Positions 1-7,024 of a stretch of 10,834 bases of DNA are shown one piece after another. The notes below the pieces were generated by a model. The model worked only from the letters and a program-made list of their open reading frames with translations. It had not been told where the DNA came from and did not search any database. Within the stretch, counting starts at the first letter, position 1, and the number at the start of each line of letters is the position of its first letter. The position numbers and the translations under genes were made by a program. This DNA is from B1 sp964443415 (GTDB taxonomy: Bacteria > Bacteroidota > Bacteroidia > UKL13-3), in contig CAYUDC010000091.1 in assembly GCA_964443415.1 (NCBI GenBank), forward strand, positions 1 through 10,834. Reading direction: 5' to 3'.

Positions 1-582
1 ATGGACGAATATTGTTTTGGAGACCACATGCTTATTTGCCCAGTGTTGAACCCAGGCGCCAACGAAAGAGTAGTATATATCCCAAGAGGCACTTGGTATC
101 ATTTATGGAACGACAGCGAATACAAAGGCGGCAAAGAATACACTGTTACTTGCCCTATTGATAGAATCCCTGTTTTTGTAAGAGCAGGTGCTGTGATTCC
201 ATACTACCCTAAAATGCAATATGTGGGCGAATTTGAGGTAACAGAGATTACCTTAAATGTGTATTATACCAAAGAAGAAAATGTATTGAGTGTAATGTAC
301 GAAGATGCAGGAGACAACTACGGCTACAAAGCAGGCATCTTTAACCACAACCGTTTTTATGTGTCGGGGAATGCCAAGAATTTAATCTTAACGCATATCT
401 TAGAAGAAGGCAATTACGATTCGCCCTGCAAAAACTTTAAAGTAGTATTTCATGGCTTACCATTTGATTGCAAGGAAGCTATTGTAGATGGAAAAAGTAT
501 GAAGTTAACAGAAAAACATTACGCGGTTGGCACAGTAAAGTTTAAAGTAGACAAAGGCTTTCAAAGGATTATTTTAAGATAA
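1..582 (+). CDS. GH31 family glycoside hydrolase (alpha-glucosidase-like), C-terminal part only
   Basis: This is the last 193 residues of a glycoside hydrolase family 31 enzyme, a family that cleaves alpha-glucosidic or related alpha-glycosidic bonds. Visible family blocks: FGDHMLICPVL (about residues 6-16), the YIPRGTWYHLWND strand (26-38) and the IPVFVRAGAVIPYYP segment (56-70), which together mark the end of the catalytic barrel and the proximal beta-sandwich. YEDAGDNYGYKAG (100-112) then fits the distal DUF5110-like beta domain. The catalytic aspartates lie upstream, outside the window, so activity and substrate cannot be judged. The ATG at base 1 is in frame but is almost certainly an internal Met, because family members carry several hundred residues before this point. 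The gene ends three bases before the converging MlaD-type gene. Family call is firm; exact substrate is unknown. Confidence 0.9.
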   Translation: MDEYCFGDHMLICPVLNPGANERVVYIPRGTWYHLWNDSEYKGGKEYTVTCPIDRIPVFVRAGAVIPYYPKMQYVGEFEVTEITLNVYYTKEENVLSVMYEDAGDNYGYKAGIFNHNRFYVSGNAKNLILTHILEEGNYDSPCKNFKVVFHGLPFDCKEAIVDGKSMKLTEKHYAVGTVKFKVDKGFQRIILR

Positions 583-587
583 TCCTT
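564..587. terminator. Hairpin terminator between convergent GH31 and MlaD-type genes
   Basis: A perfect 9-bp inverted repeat, AAGGATTAT (564-572) and ATAATCCTT (579-587), flanks a 6-base loop. On the + strand it is followed after a few bases by a T-rich tract (591-602), so it resembles an intrinsic terminator for the GH31 gene. On the - strand the downstream bases are not T-rich, so termination of the MlaD-type transcript here is less certain. The GH31 stop (580-582) lies in the right arm and the opposing stop (586-588) overlaps its end. The stem is AT-rich, hence moderate confidence. Confidence 0.55.
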
Positions 588-1563
588 ATGGCTTTTTCTT
601 TTTGTCTTTACCTCCAAACACACTCACATTAACATAGCGTTTAGGATTTTCTTTGAGGTCTTTTAACAGCGCATTTAAAGACTCTGTAGTTTGGGTGAGG
701 TTGTTATAAAGGGCCTCGTCTTTTAGCAATTTACCCGCTGTGCCTTTTCCATCGTTGAGGTTGGCAGAGAGTTGAGCCAACTCGGCACTGGTTTTATTTA
801 ACTGCTCTATGGTTGACTTAAGCGGTGCATTGGCCAGAGAATCGCTCAATTGATTCATGTTTTTTAAAGACGCCGCGATGTCTTGATTGCTCTTGCGAAT
901 ATTGCCTGTAATAGATTCTAAGTTATCGGCCATGCGGTTGGCGTTTCCCTCTTGCGATTTTACTACACGGTTAAGGGTGGCCGACATTTCGTTGAGGTTT
1001 TTCATGATAGCCGCCAGGTCTTTGGTGGAGGCAGAAAGGTTTTGAGTTCCGCCTTGATCCAACACTTTTTCGAGCTCAGCCAACACATGGTCTAAAGATA
1101 CCAATACATTTTCGGTTTTATTTTTAACCGGTGTAATCATTTCGGAGATAGAAGCCGAAAGAGTAGATTCGATGCTGCCAATCAGCGTGTCTTTAGACTT
1201 AATTGGGTCAACCAAACTTGGGATGATCAAAGAAATGGCTTTGCCACCCAATAAATCCATGCTTACGATTCTGGCTTCTGAGCTTCTGCTCAATTGAATT
1301 TTCTTGTCGATATTTAAGGTAACAAGGATTAGGTTAGCACTATCGGTTCTAAACAGCTCGAGCTTTTCTACCTGCCCCACTTTTAATCCTTTGAAATAAA
1401 TGGGCGTTGATTTTACCACCCCATCAATTTTATTGTAAACTACATAATAGGTTACCAAGGGCGAAAATATTTTTTTACCCCTAAGGAAGTTATATCCAAA
1501 ATACAACGCCGCTAAAGAAACGGCTGCAAACAATCCAATTTTTGCTTCTCTTGAGATTTTCAA
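586..1563 (-). CDS. MCE/MlaD family lipid-transport protein
   Basis: This encodes a membrane-anchored, periplasmic MCE-domain protein of the MlaD type; such proteins bind and pass phospholipids between the inner and outer membranes. From the chosen start: an N-terminal transmembrane anchor (about residues 5-28, KIGLFAAVSLAALYFGYNFL), one MCE domain (about 37-115, including VYNKIDGVVKSTPIYFKGLKVG and the LLGGKAISL strand), then a long alpha-helical, coiled-coil-prone tail (about 140-300). The end carries GKGTAGKLLKDEALYNNL and NPKRYVNVSVFG, blocks I recognise from Bacteroidota MlaD proteins, then a lysine-rich tail. No ATG start exists. I chose the TTG at 1563 because it gives an N terminus MKISREAKIGLF typical of the family; a TTG at 1584 would add seven residues. 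It lies 29-50 bp downstream of the amidase gene on the same strand, probably in one transcript. No MlaE or MlaF partner is in the window. Confidence 0.88.
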   Translation of the reverse strand: MKISREAKIGLFAAVSLAALYFGYNFLRGKKIFSPLVTYYVVYNKIDGVVKSTPIYFKGLKVGQVEKLELFRTDSANLILVTLNIDKKIQLSRSSEARIVSMDLLGGKAISLIIPSLVDPIKSKDTLIGSIESTLSASISEMITPVKNKTENVLVSLDHVLAELEKVLDQGGTQNLSASTKDLAAIMKNLNEMSATLNRVVKSQEGNANRMADNLESITGNIRKSNQDIAASLKNMNQLSDSLANAPLKSTIEQLNKTSAELAQLSANLNDGKGTAGKLLKDEALYNNLTQTTESLNALLKDLKENPKRYVNVSVFGGKDKKKKP

Positions 1564-1586
1564 AACTGCTACTTTTTTTGTCAAAA

Positions 1587-1607
1587 ATAGGAAAATTATC
1601 TTCCTAT
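1587..1607 (-). other. Small hairpin in the amidase/MlaD-type gene junction
   Basis: ATAGGAA (1587-1593) and TTCCTAT (1601-1607) form a perfect 7-bp stem around a 7-base loop, in the short gap between the amidase stop (1614-1616) and the possible TTG starts of the MlaD-type gene (1584 or 1563). No T-run follows on the - strand beyond a short TTTTT, so it is a weak terminator at best. It could affect translation of the TTG-started gene or mRNA processing. A stem this short can occur by chance in AT-rich DNA. Confidence 0.3.
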
Positions 1608-1613
1608 ACTATA

Positions 1614-2486
1614 TTACTTTGGAGCGACAGGGGTTTCGAATGACTTTTTGTACTCTACAACAGCGGTGGCGAGGGCATTTGCCATTTCTTCTACCCCTGC
1701 GGTGCTGTTTAGGTATTCGCGGTCTTTGGTATTAGAAATAAATCCCGATTCTACTAAAATACTTGGCATACCGGTTTTCCATAGCACCACAAAACCCGCT
1801 TGCTTTACGCCTCTGCTAGGCCTGTTAATGCCTTTAGATATTTGATGCTCTACTTTGGCTGCCAGCTTAATGCTTTGTTCCATGTACGCATTTTGGTAAA
1901 GAGAAAAATAAATATGCGACTCAGGCGAATTGGGATCGAAACCCTCGTAGCGCTGCTGATAATCATTTTCTAACAGTAGCACTTCGTTTTCTCTTTTAGC
2001 CACCTCCAGATTGTCTTCTGCTTTGTGCAAACCCATGGCAAAAGTTTCGGTACCTAGGATGGCAGTGTTGGCATGGGAGTTACAATGCAGGGAGATAAAT
2101 AAATCGGCAGCATTTTTATTGGCAATGCCAGCACGTTCCCAAAGTGGAATAAATTTATCGGTACTTCGGGTATAAATCACTTTTACATCTGGCAAAAGGG
2201 CTTGAATTTTTTTTCCGAAAGCCAAAGACAAACTTAAGGTGATGTCTTTTTCTTTCACGCCATTGCTCATAGAGCCGGGGTCGTTGCCGCCATGGCCAGC
2301 ATCTATGACAATGGTAGAAATGGTTTTCTTGAGACCTGATGGCTTAAAGGCTGAACCGATATACACCAAAATAAAAAGCAGAAAGAACGGCACAATTTTT
2401 TCGTAGTTCAGAAATTGCCTTCCTTTAATTAGCTTTGCCCACCACATTGAATAATTTTGTTCCATATCATTTAAGCTCATTTTCAT
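1614..2486 (-). CDS. N-acetylmuramoyl-L-alanine amidase (Amidase_3, zinc-dependent)
   Basis: This enzyme cuts the amide bond between N-acetylmuramic acid and L-alanine of the peptidoglycan stem, typically in cell separation. Numbered from the ATG at 2486: a membrane segment or uncleaved signal anchor at about 31-47 (IVPFFLLFILVYIGSAF), then an Amidase_3 domain to about residue 280. Zinc ligands fit His65 in IDAGHGGNDPGS, Glu79 in VKEKD and His134 in ISLHCNSHA; the catalytic Glu is Glu246 in SILVESGFISN. Between the second His and the catalytic Glu lies an insert (about 150-200, with FDPNSPESHIYFSL) like the helical segment that blocks the active site in Gram-negative AmiB-type enzymes, suggesting it needs an activator; that is inference. 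Start is uncertain: in-frame ATGs also lie at 2480, 2465 and 2447, and a TTG at 2546. The 5' end overlaps divergent lptD. The MlaD-type gene follows closely. Confidence 0.9.
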   Translation of the reverse strand: MKMSLNDMEQNYSMWWAKLIKGRQFLNYEKIVPFFLLFILVYIGSAFKPSGLKKTISTIVIDAGHGGNDPGSMSNGVKEKDITLSLSLAFGKKIQALLPDVKVIYTRSTDKFIPLWERAGIANKNAADLFISLHCNSHANTAILGTETFAMGLHKAEDNLEVAKRENEVLLLENDYQQRYEGFDPNSPESHIYFSLYQNAYMEQSIKLAAKVEHQISKGINRPSRGVKQAGFVVLWKTGMPSILVESGFISNTKDREYLNSTAGVEEMANALATAVVEYKKSFETPVAPK

Positions 2487-5188
2487 TTGAAAGCCGATGC
2501 CGGTTGTTACTGTTCGTTTTTTTATGGCTAGGTGGTGTTTTTTCAACGTATGCAGCAGCCTTCAATTCGCATACAAAATTAGTTAATACAACCTCCTTTT
2601 CAACAAAACATCCAAACAGCGCAGCAGAAGAGTCCTATAAATCAAACACCTACCTTAACCCAGACACCAATCTTGTCTTGGCTAAGGCCAGTGAAGACTC
2701 TTTGGCCTTAGATAGCAATTATTTGCCAAGGACTAAATCTGCCATTAAAACTAAAATCAAATACAACGCCAAAGATTCTATTGTGTATAGTGCCGACGAG
2801 AAAACAGCGGCCTTATATAAAGATGCATCCATCAATTATGGAGAGTATGATATGAAATCGGCTCGGATTAAAATTAACCTCGACCAAAAGCTCATCAACG
2901 CTACTGGCGAGTTGGATTCGGCAGGCAAATTGAGCAACACCCCTGTTTTTAAGCAGGGTTCAGACGAATATAAAATAGAGGAAGTTACCTTTAACTACGA
3001 TACCAAACGAGGCCTCATGCGGGTGTTTAGAACCCAAGAAGGCGATGGCTTTATTAAAGGAGAAAAGGTAAAGCGAGATGAGCATAACAACTTCTTTATC
3101 AGGGATAGTTACTATACCACTTGCGATTTAGACCACCCGCATTTTAGCATTAAAGCCAATAAGCTCAAGGTAATTCCGGGTTCTAAAGTAATTACAGGGG
3201 CTGCCAACCTAAGTATTGGCGGTATTTCTACTCCTATCGTATTACCATTTGGTTTGTTTCCACTCAAGCGCGGACAACAAAGCGGTATCATTATTCCATC
3301 TTACGGAAATGCCCTTGGAAGAGGCTACTTTTTAAGACAAGGTGGATATTATTTTGGATTAGGAGAAAAAATCGACCTGGCTGTATTGGGAGATATTTTT
3401 GCCAATGGTAGCTGGCAACTGGGCATGCGTAGCAATTATATTGTACGCTATCGCTTTAATGGTAACTTCTCTGCCAACTACGCATTTAACAAAAATGGCT
3501 TGCCAGAAGATAGAAACTTCCAAAAGTTTAACACCTTTAACATCCGTTGGACCCATGGCATGGATGCCAAGGCCCGCCCAGGTAGCTCATTTAGAGCCGA
3601 TGTTAACTTGGCCGGTAATCAATACCTCGCCTTTAATACCTATAACAACAACAACAATACAGCCTTTCAAAACAATATTAACTCCTCGGTAAACTATAGC
3701 CAATCTTTTGCGCGTGGCAAATACAATTTAAATACGTCGGCACGTGCCTCGCAAAACATGGCTACCAGAGAAATCAGTGTTACCTTACCCGATCTTACTT
3801 TTACGGTTCCATCGTTTCAACCCTTTAAACCTAGGTGGAAGCCTACTGCCGACAAATGGTATGAGAAAACCAGTGTGAATTATACTGGTCAGTTTCAGAA
3901 TATCATCAATACCAAAGACACCTTACTGTTTAAGCCAAGAAATTCGGAGGATAGCAAAAGTTACTTTGACAGCATCATGCGCAATGGCTTTAGACACAGC
4001 GCTTCTATTCAGAATTCGTTTAACCTTTTTAAACACTACACCCTTTCGGTGGGGGCAGATTACAATGAGGTATGGGTACTTAAAACCATTGATAAATCTT
4101 ATGACTCTATTAACAAAAGGGTGATTACCGAAAGAAACAGTGGATTTGATAGGTTTAACCAATACTCTTTTAGAAGTGGACTAAACACCCGTTTTTACGG
4201 AATGGTTCAATTTAAAAAAGGCAGGCTCATGGCTATCCGACATGTGATAAACCCAGATGTAAGCTTTAGCTATACGCCCGATTTTGCCAACGCACGTTAT
4301 GGGTATTTTCAGTCGGTTCAAACCGATTCTTTAGGAAATCAGCAAGAATACACCCGTTTTGAAGGCTCCCTTTATGGCAGCCCTGGCAGAGGCCGACAAG
4401 GCAATATTAACTTTGGCATAGACAACAACTTCGAGATAAAGTGGAAGAAGGGCAAAGACACCTCGGAGAAGGTAGAAAAAGTTAAAATCTTCGAAAGCAT
4501 CAGGTTAGGTGGCTCCTACAATATTTTTGCCGACTCCCTTAAACTCAGTATCATTCCCATTAGCTGGCGTACCACTTTATTTAAGAGCATCAGTTTAGTT
4601 GGTGGCGCTTCTCTCGACCCCTATGTCAATGAAGTGATTACCACCGAAACAGGTGGCAAGTTTTACCGCAGGGTGAATAGATTTTATGCCAGCGAACAAG
4701 GCTCTTTGGGCAGAATAACCAATGCTAATATGGGTATCACGGCAGGTATTACCCCACAAATGTTTAAAGGTAAAACGCAAGAAAGAAGCGAGGCACGAAA
4801 GAAAGAGATGTCTAAACTAAACTTTACAGAGCCCGCTATCGACTGGGCACTTAATTTTAGTTATACCATTAACTACAACCACAGTGCCTTGATTGTAGAA
4901 AATGGCAAGCCATATATTCAAACTTTATCGTTTAACGGAAAGCTCAACCCAACCAAAAACTGGGCTATCGACTTTAACTCGGGTTATGATTTTACCAGTA
5001 AGCGTGTTTCTCACTTGGGCATCGATCTTCGTAGGGATTTACATTGCTGGCAGTTTACCTTTAGCTGGACGCCTCTTTCTGCCTTTGGCACCCAATACTT
5101 TATTTTTAACATTCAGGTGAAATCTCCAACCTTACAAGATTTAAAAATCCCTAAACGTAAAGATTGGTTCGACAACCGACGCATATAA
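2435..5188 (+). CDS. lptD: LPS-assembly outer-membrane protein LptD (Bacteroidota type)
   Basis: LptD is the outer-membrane beta-barrel that inserts lipopolysaccharide into the outer leaflet, normally plugged by the lipoprotein LptE. Numbered from the TTG at 2435: a hydrophobic signal segment (about 24-36) with likely cleavage near A40-A42; a low-complexity linker; an OstA/LptA-like beta-jellyroll (about 105-230); then a barrel of many alternating strands to the C terminus. Diagnostic blocks are YTTC (227-230) followed by DLDHPHF, and LPFGLFPLKRGQQSGIIIP (270-288), equivalent to the 'P..RRSGFLIP' block of E. coli LptD. The C-terminal strands contain DLHCW (Cys871). Cys230 and Cys871 are the only cysteines after the signal segment. 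At about 917 residues it is of usual length for the phylum. The start is unsettled: only TTG codons (2435, 2447, 2504) are available in frame. A four-fold AAC run at 3644-3657 encodes Asn residues. It diverges from the amidase/MlaD pair, with overlapping 5' ends. Confidence 0.9.
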   Translation: MPTTLNNFVPYHLSSFSFESRCRLLLFVFLWLGGVFSTYAAAFNSHTKLVNTTSFSTKHPNSAAEESYKSNTYLNPDTNLVLAKASEDSLALDSNYLPRTKSAIKTKIKYNAKDSIVYSADEKTAALYKDASINYGEYDMKSARIKINLDQKLINATGELDSAGKLSNTPVFKQGSDEYKIEEVTFNYDTKRGLMRVFRTQEGDGFIKGEKVKRDEHNNFFIRDSYYTTCDLDHPHFSIKANKLKVIPGSKVITGAANLSIGGISTPIVLPFGLFPLKRGQQSGIIIPSYGNALGRGYFLRQGGYYFGLGEKIDLAVLGDIFANGSWQLGMRSNYIVRYRFNGNFSANYAFNKNGLPEDRNFQKFNTFNIRWTHGMDAKARPGSSFRADVNLAGNQYLAFNTYNNNNNTAFQNNINSSVNYSQSFARGKYNLNTSARASQNMATREISVTLPDLTFTVPSFQPFKPRWKPTADKWYEKTSVNYTGQFQNIINTKDTLLFKPRNSEDSKSYFDSIMRNGFRHSASIQNSFNLFKHYTLSVGADYNEVWVLKTIDKSYDSINKRVITERNSGFDRFNQYSFRSGLNTRFYGMVQFKKGRLMAIRHVINPDVSFSYTPDFANARYGYFQSVQTDSLGNQQEYTRFEGSLYGSPGRGRQGNINFGIDNNFEIKWKKGKDTSEKVEKVKIFESIRLGGSYNIFADSLKLSIIPISWRTTLFKSISLVGGASLDPYVNEVITTETGGKFYRRVNRFYASEQGSLGRITNANMGITAGITPQMFKGKTQERSEARKKEMSKLNFTEPAIDWALNFSYTINYNHSALIVENGKPYIQTLSFNGKLNPTKNWAIDFNSGYDFTSKRVSHLGIDLRRDLHCWQFTFSWTPLSAFGTQYFIFNIQVKSPTLQDLKIPKRKDWFDNRRI
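2452..2459 (+). promoter_or_regulatory. Candidate -7 box for lptD
   Basis: TAATTTTG matches the Bacteroidota -7 consensus TAnnTTTG exactly. No convincing -33 TTTG lies about 19-20 bases upstream. A second match, TAGCTTTG, sits at 2430-2437. If the 2452 box is used, transcription would begin near 2466, so the TTG starts at 2435 and 2447 would not be on the mRNA. It is an 8-base match in AT-rich DNA, so confidence is low. Confidence 0.25.
2574..2604 (-). promoter_or_regulatory. Candidate promoter for the amidase/MlaD-type pair
   Basis: On the - strand, TAATTTTG (2581 down to 2574) fits the Bacteroidota -7 consensus TAnnTTTG, with a TTG (2604-2602) 20 bases upstream as a partial -33 element. 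Transcription would start near 2567, leaving a leader of about 80-120 bases before the amidase ATG choices. The site lies inside the 5' coding part of lptD, so the two divergent promoters would overlap the opposite gene. Confidence 0.35.
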
Positions 5189-5234
5189 ATTATTCTATAG
5201 ATTTCCTTTAATTTGAACCCAAAATAAACACAAC

Positions 5235-6311
5235 ATGAAATACGTAGCACTCAACGACCTCCACGTTTCTTTAGGAGCTAAGATGATTGAATTTGCAGGT
5301 TATAATATGCCTGTTTTATATAACAACCTTATCCAAGAACACTTGGCAGTGCGCAATGGCGTAGGAGTTTTTGATGTGAGCCACATGGGAGAGTTTATGT
5401 TAAAAGGAGAGAAAGCCTTAGACCTAATTCAGTTGGTTACTTCGAATGATGCCTCTAAACTTACCGATGGAAAAGTTCAATACAGCTGTTTACCTAACGA
5501 CAAGGGCGGTATTGTAGACGATTTATTGGTGTACCGTTATAGCGCTACAGAATACTATTTGGTAGTGAATGCCAGCAATATCGAAAAAGATTGGAATTGG
5601 ATTAGCCAACACAACACTTTTGGTGTAGAGATGGTGAACATGAGCGATGACCTTAGCTTGCTTGCTGTTCAAGGCCCAGACGCCATTAAGGTGATTCAAA
5701 AACTTACTGAGGTGAATCTGGCTCCAATGGAATATTACACCTTTACCAGTGGAACTGTGGCAGGTTGCGAAGATGTGATTATTTCTAATACAGGATATAC
5801 TGGTGCAGGTGGATTTGAATTATATGTATGGAACAAAGATGCTCGCAAACTGTGGGATGCTTTGTTTGAGGCAGGCAAAGAATTTGGCATTACGCCATGC
5901 GGTTTAGGTGCCAGAGATACCCTGCGTTTAGAAAAAGGTTTTTGCTTATATGGCAACGACATCAACGACGAAACTTCTCCTATTGAAGCAGGATTAGGAT
6001 GGATTACTAAATTCACTAAACCATTTATCAACCACGAGCACCACAAAGCCATTAAAGACAATGGACCAAGCAAGAAGTTAGTTGGCTTTGAAATGGTAGA
6101 CCGTGGCATTCCACGCCAGCATTATGCCATTAAAGATGCAGCAGGCAATGTAATTGGCGAAGTAACCTCTGGAACGCAATCACCATCATTAAACAAAGCC
6201 ATTGGTTTAGGCTATGTAAATGCCTCGCACAGCAAGGTGGATAGCGAAATTTTTATAGACATTAGAGGCAACGCCATTAAAGCTAAAGTAGTTAAAATTC
6301 CTTTCTTATAA
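5235..6311 (+). CDS. gcvT: Aminomethyltransferase, glycine cleavage system T protein
   Basis: GcvT takes the aminomethyl group from the lipoylated H protein and, with tetrahydrofolate, yields 5,10-methylene-THF and ammonia; it acts in the cytoplasm with GcvP, GcvH and lipoamide dehydrogenase. The 358-residue length is normal. Family blocks in order: GAKMIEFAGYNMPV (14-27), VFDVSHMGE (45-53), GGIVDDLLVYR (91-101) with the folate-site aspartate pair Asp95/Asp96, LAVQGPDA (143-150), NTGYTGAGGFELY (185-197), GLGARDTLRLEKG (223-235), then SPIEAGLGW (248-256) and the C-terminal beta domain with GEVTSGTQSPSL (308-319). The ATG at 5235 gives the standard N terminus. It starts 46 bp after lptD, a gap with no clear terminator and no strong promoter, so read-through is possible. 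Its stop overlaps the comB start by one base. The other gcv genes are not here, which is common in this phylum. Confidence 0.95.
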   Translation: MKYVALNDLHVSLGAKMIEFAGYNMPVLYNNLIQEHLAVRNGVGVFDVSHMGEFMLKGEKALDLIQLVTSNDASKLTDGKVQYSCLPNDKGGIVDDLLVYRYSATEYYLVVNASNIEKDWNWISQHNTFGVEMVNMSDDLSLLAVQGPDAIKVIQKLTEVNLAPMEYYTFTSGTVAGCEDVIISNTGYTGAGGFELYVWNKDARKLWDALFEAGKEFGITPCGLGARDTLRLEKGFCLYGNDINDETSPIEAGLGWITKFTKPFINHEHHKAIKDNGPSKKLVGFEMVDRGIPRQHYAIKDAAGNVIGEVTSGTQSPSLNKAIGLGYVNASHSKVDSEIFIDIRGNAIKAKVVKIPFL

Positions 6312-7024
6312 TGATTGCCGAAGTAGTTCACACCCCCGCCCTTTTGCCTTTATACGACCTTAAAGGCAAAGTGGTGGTGGTGATAGATATTTTAAGAGCC
6401 ACCACGTCTATGTGTGTGGCTTTTAACACGGGTGTCAACAAAATTTTGCCTGTGGCACATCCAGACGAATGCCTGATGTTTAAGGAATTCGACTTTATTA
6501 TTGCAGCCGAAAGAAACGCCGTAAAGGTGCCAGGCTTTGATATGGGCAACTCTCCTTTTGAATATGAGAATCCGTTTTTAGCTGGTAAAAATATTGCCTT
6601 TACTACCACCAATGGCACCAAAGCCATTAAGATGGCCAAAGCCATGAACCCGCATAGCATTTTCATTGGTTCTTTTTTGAACCTATCAGCACTTTGTAAG
6701 AAGATTAAAGAACAAGGAAAAGACCTTGTTTTGTTATGCTCTGGCTGGAAAGACAAATACAATATTGAAGATACTTTATTTGCTGGTGCGGTATTGTATC
6801 ATTTAAAAGACAGCTTCGAAATGCCCGATGATGCTGCACTTTCTGCGTTAATGATGTATGAGCAACACCAAGATCACTTAGAGGCCTTGGTAAGAAAAAG
6901 TTCGCATGCCAACCGCTTTAAATTATTGCATTTGCAAACAGATGATGTAAGCTTTTGCCTACAACAAAGTATTTATTCTACTGTACCAGAAATGGATGGG
7001 GAATACTTGGTTTGTAAGAATTGA
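6311..7024 (+). CDS. comB: 2-phosphosulfolactate phosphatase family protein (ComB)
   Basis: ComB-family proteins are Mg2+-dependent phosphatases; the founding archaeal enzyme converts 2-phosphosulfolactate to 3-sulfolactate in coenzyme M synthesis. The 237 residues are full length for the family. Recognised blocks: VVVIDILRATTSM (22-34), AAERNAVKVPGFDMGNSP (65-82), FTTTNGTKAI (97-106), GSFLNLSAL (120-128) and LLCSGWKDKYNIEDTLFAG (141-159). The ATG shares its first base with the gcvT stop (TAATG), so translation is probably coupled to gcvT. The last 52 bases overlap the 3' end of the leftward symporter gene. No ComA, ComC or sulfonate gene lies nearby, so the substrate in this organism is unproven; a role in sulfolactate or sulfonate metabolism would be inference from the family. 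Family assignment is firm, in-vivo role is not. Confidence 0.88.
   Translation: MIAEVVHTPALLPLYDLKGKVVVVIDILRATTSMCVAFNTGVNKILPVAHPDECLMFKEFDFIIAAERNAVKVPGFDMGNSPFEYENPFLAGKNIAFTTTNGTKAIKMAKAMNPHSIFIGSFLNLSALCKKIKEQGKDLVLLCSGWKDKYNIEDTLFAGAVLYHLKDSFEMPDDAALSALMMYEQHQDHLEALVRKSSHANRFKLLHLQTDDVSFCLQQSIYSTVPEMDGEYLVCKN

Noticed and set aside
1..3. ATG at the first base as the true start of the GH31 gene
   Set aside because: The sequence begins in the middle of the GH31 fold (FGDHMLICPVL block) without a catalytic domain, so this is an internal Met at the window edge. A truncated gene cannot be excluded without upstream sequence.
2487..2546. Amidase extension to the TTG at 2546
   Set aside because: Several in-frame ATGs lie downstream, the added residues are basic and polar with no family match, and the extension would overlap the lptD signal peptide fully.
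3644..3657. AAC repeat in lptD as a phase-variation tract
   Set aside because: Unit length is three bases with only about four copies; slippage would keep the frame and merely change an Asn run.
3359..3692. Opposite-strand and alternate-frame ORFs inside lptD, and similar ones inside gcvT, comB, the symporter and the S8 gene
   Set aside because: They lie wholly within strongly supported genes and their translations show no recognisable domain or signal sequence.
5189..5234. Promoter or terminator between lptD and gcvT
   Set aside because: The 46-bp gap has only near-matches to a -7 box (TAGATTTC at 5198-5205; TTAATTTG nearby), no -33 element and no hairpin, so nothing was called.
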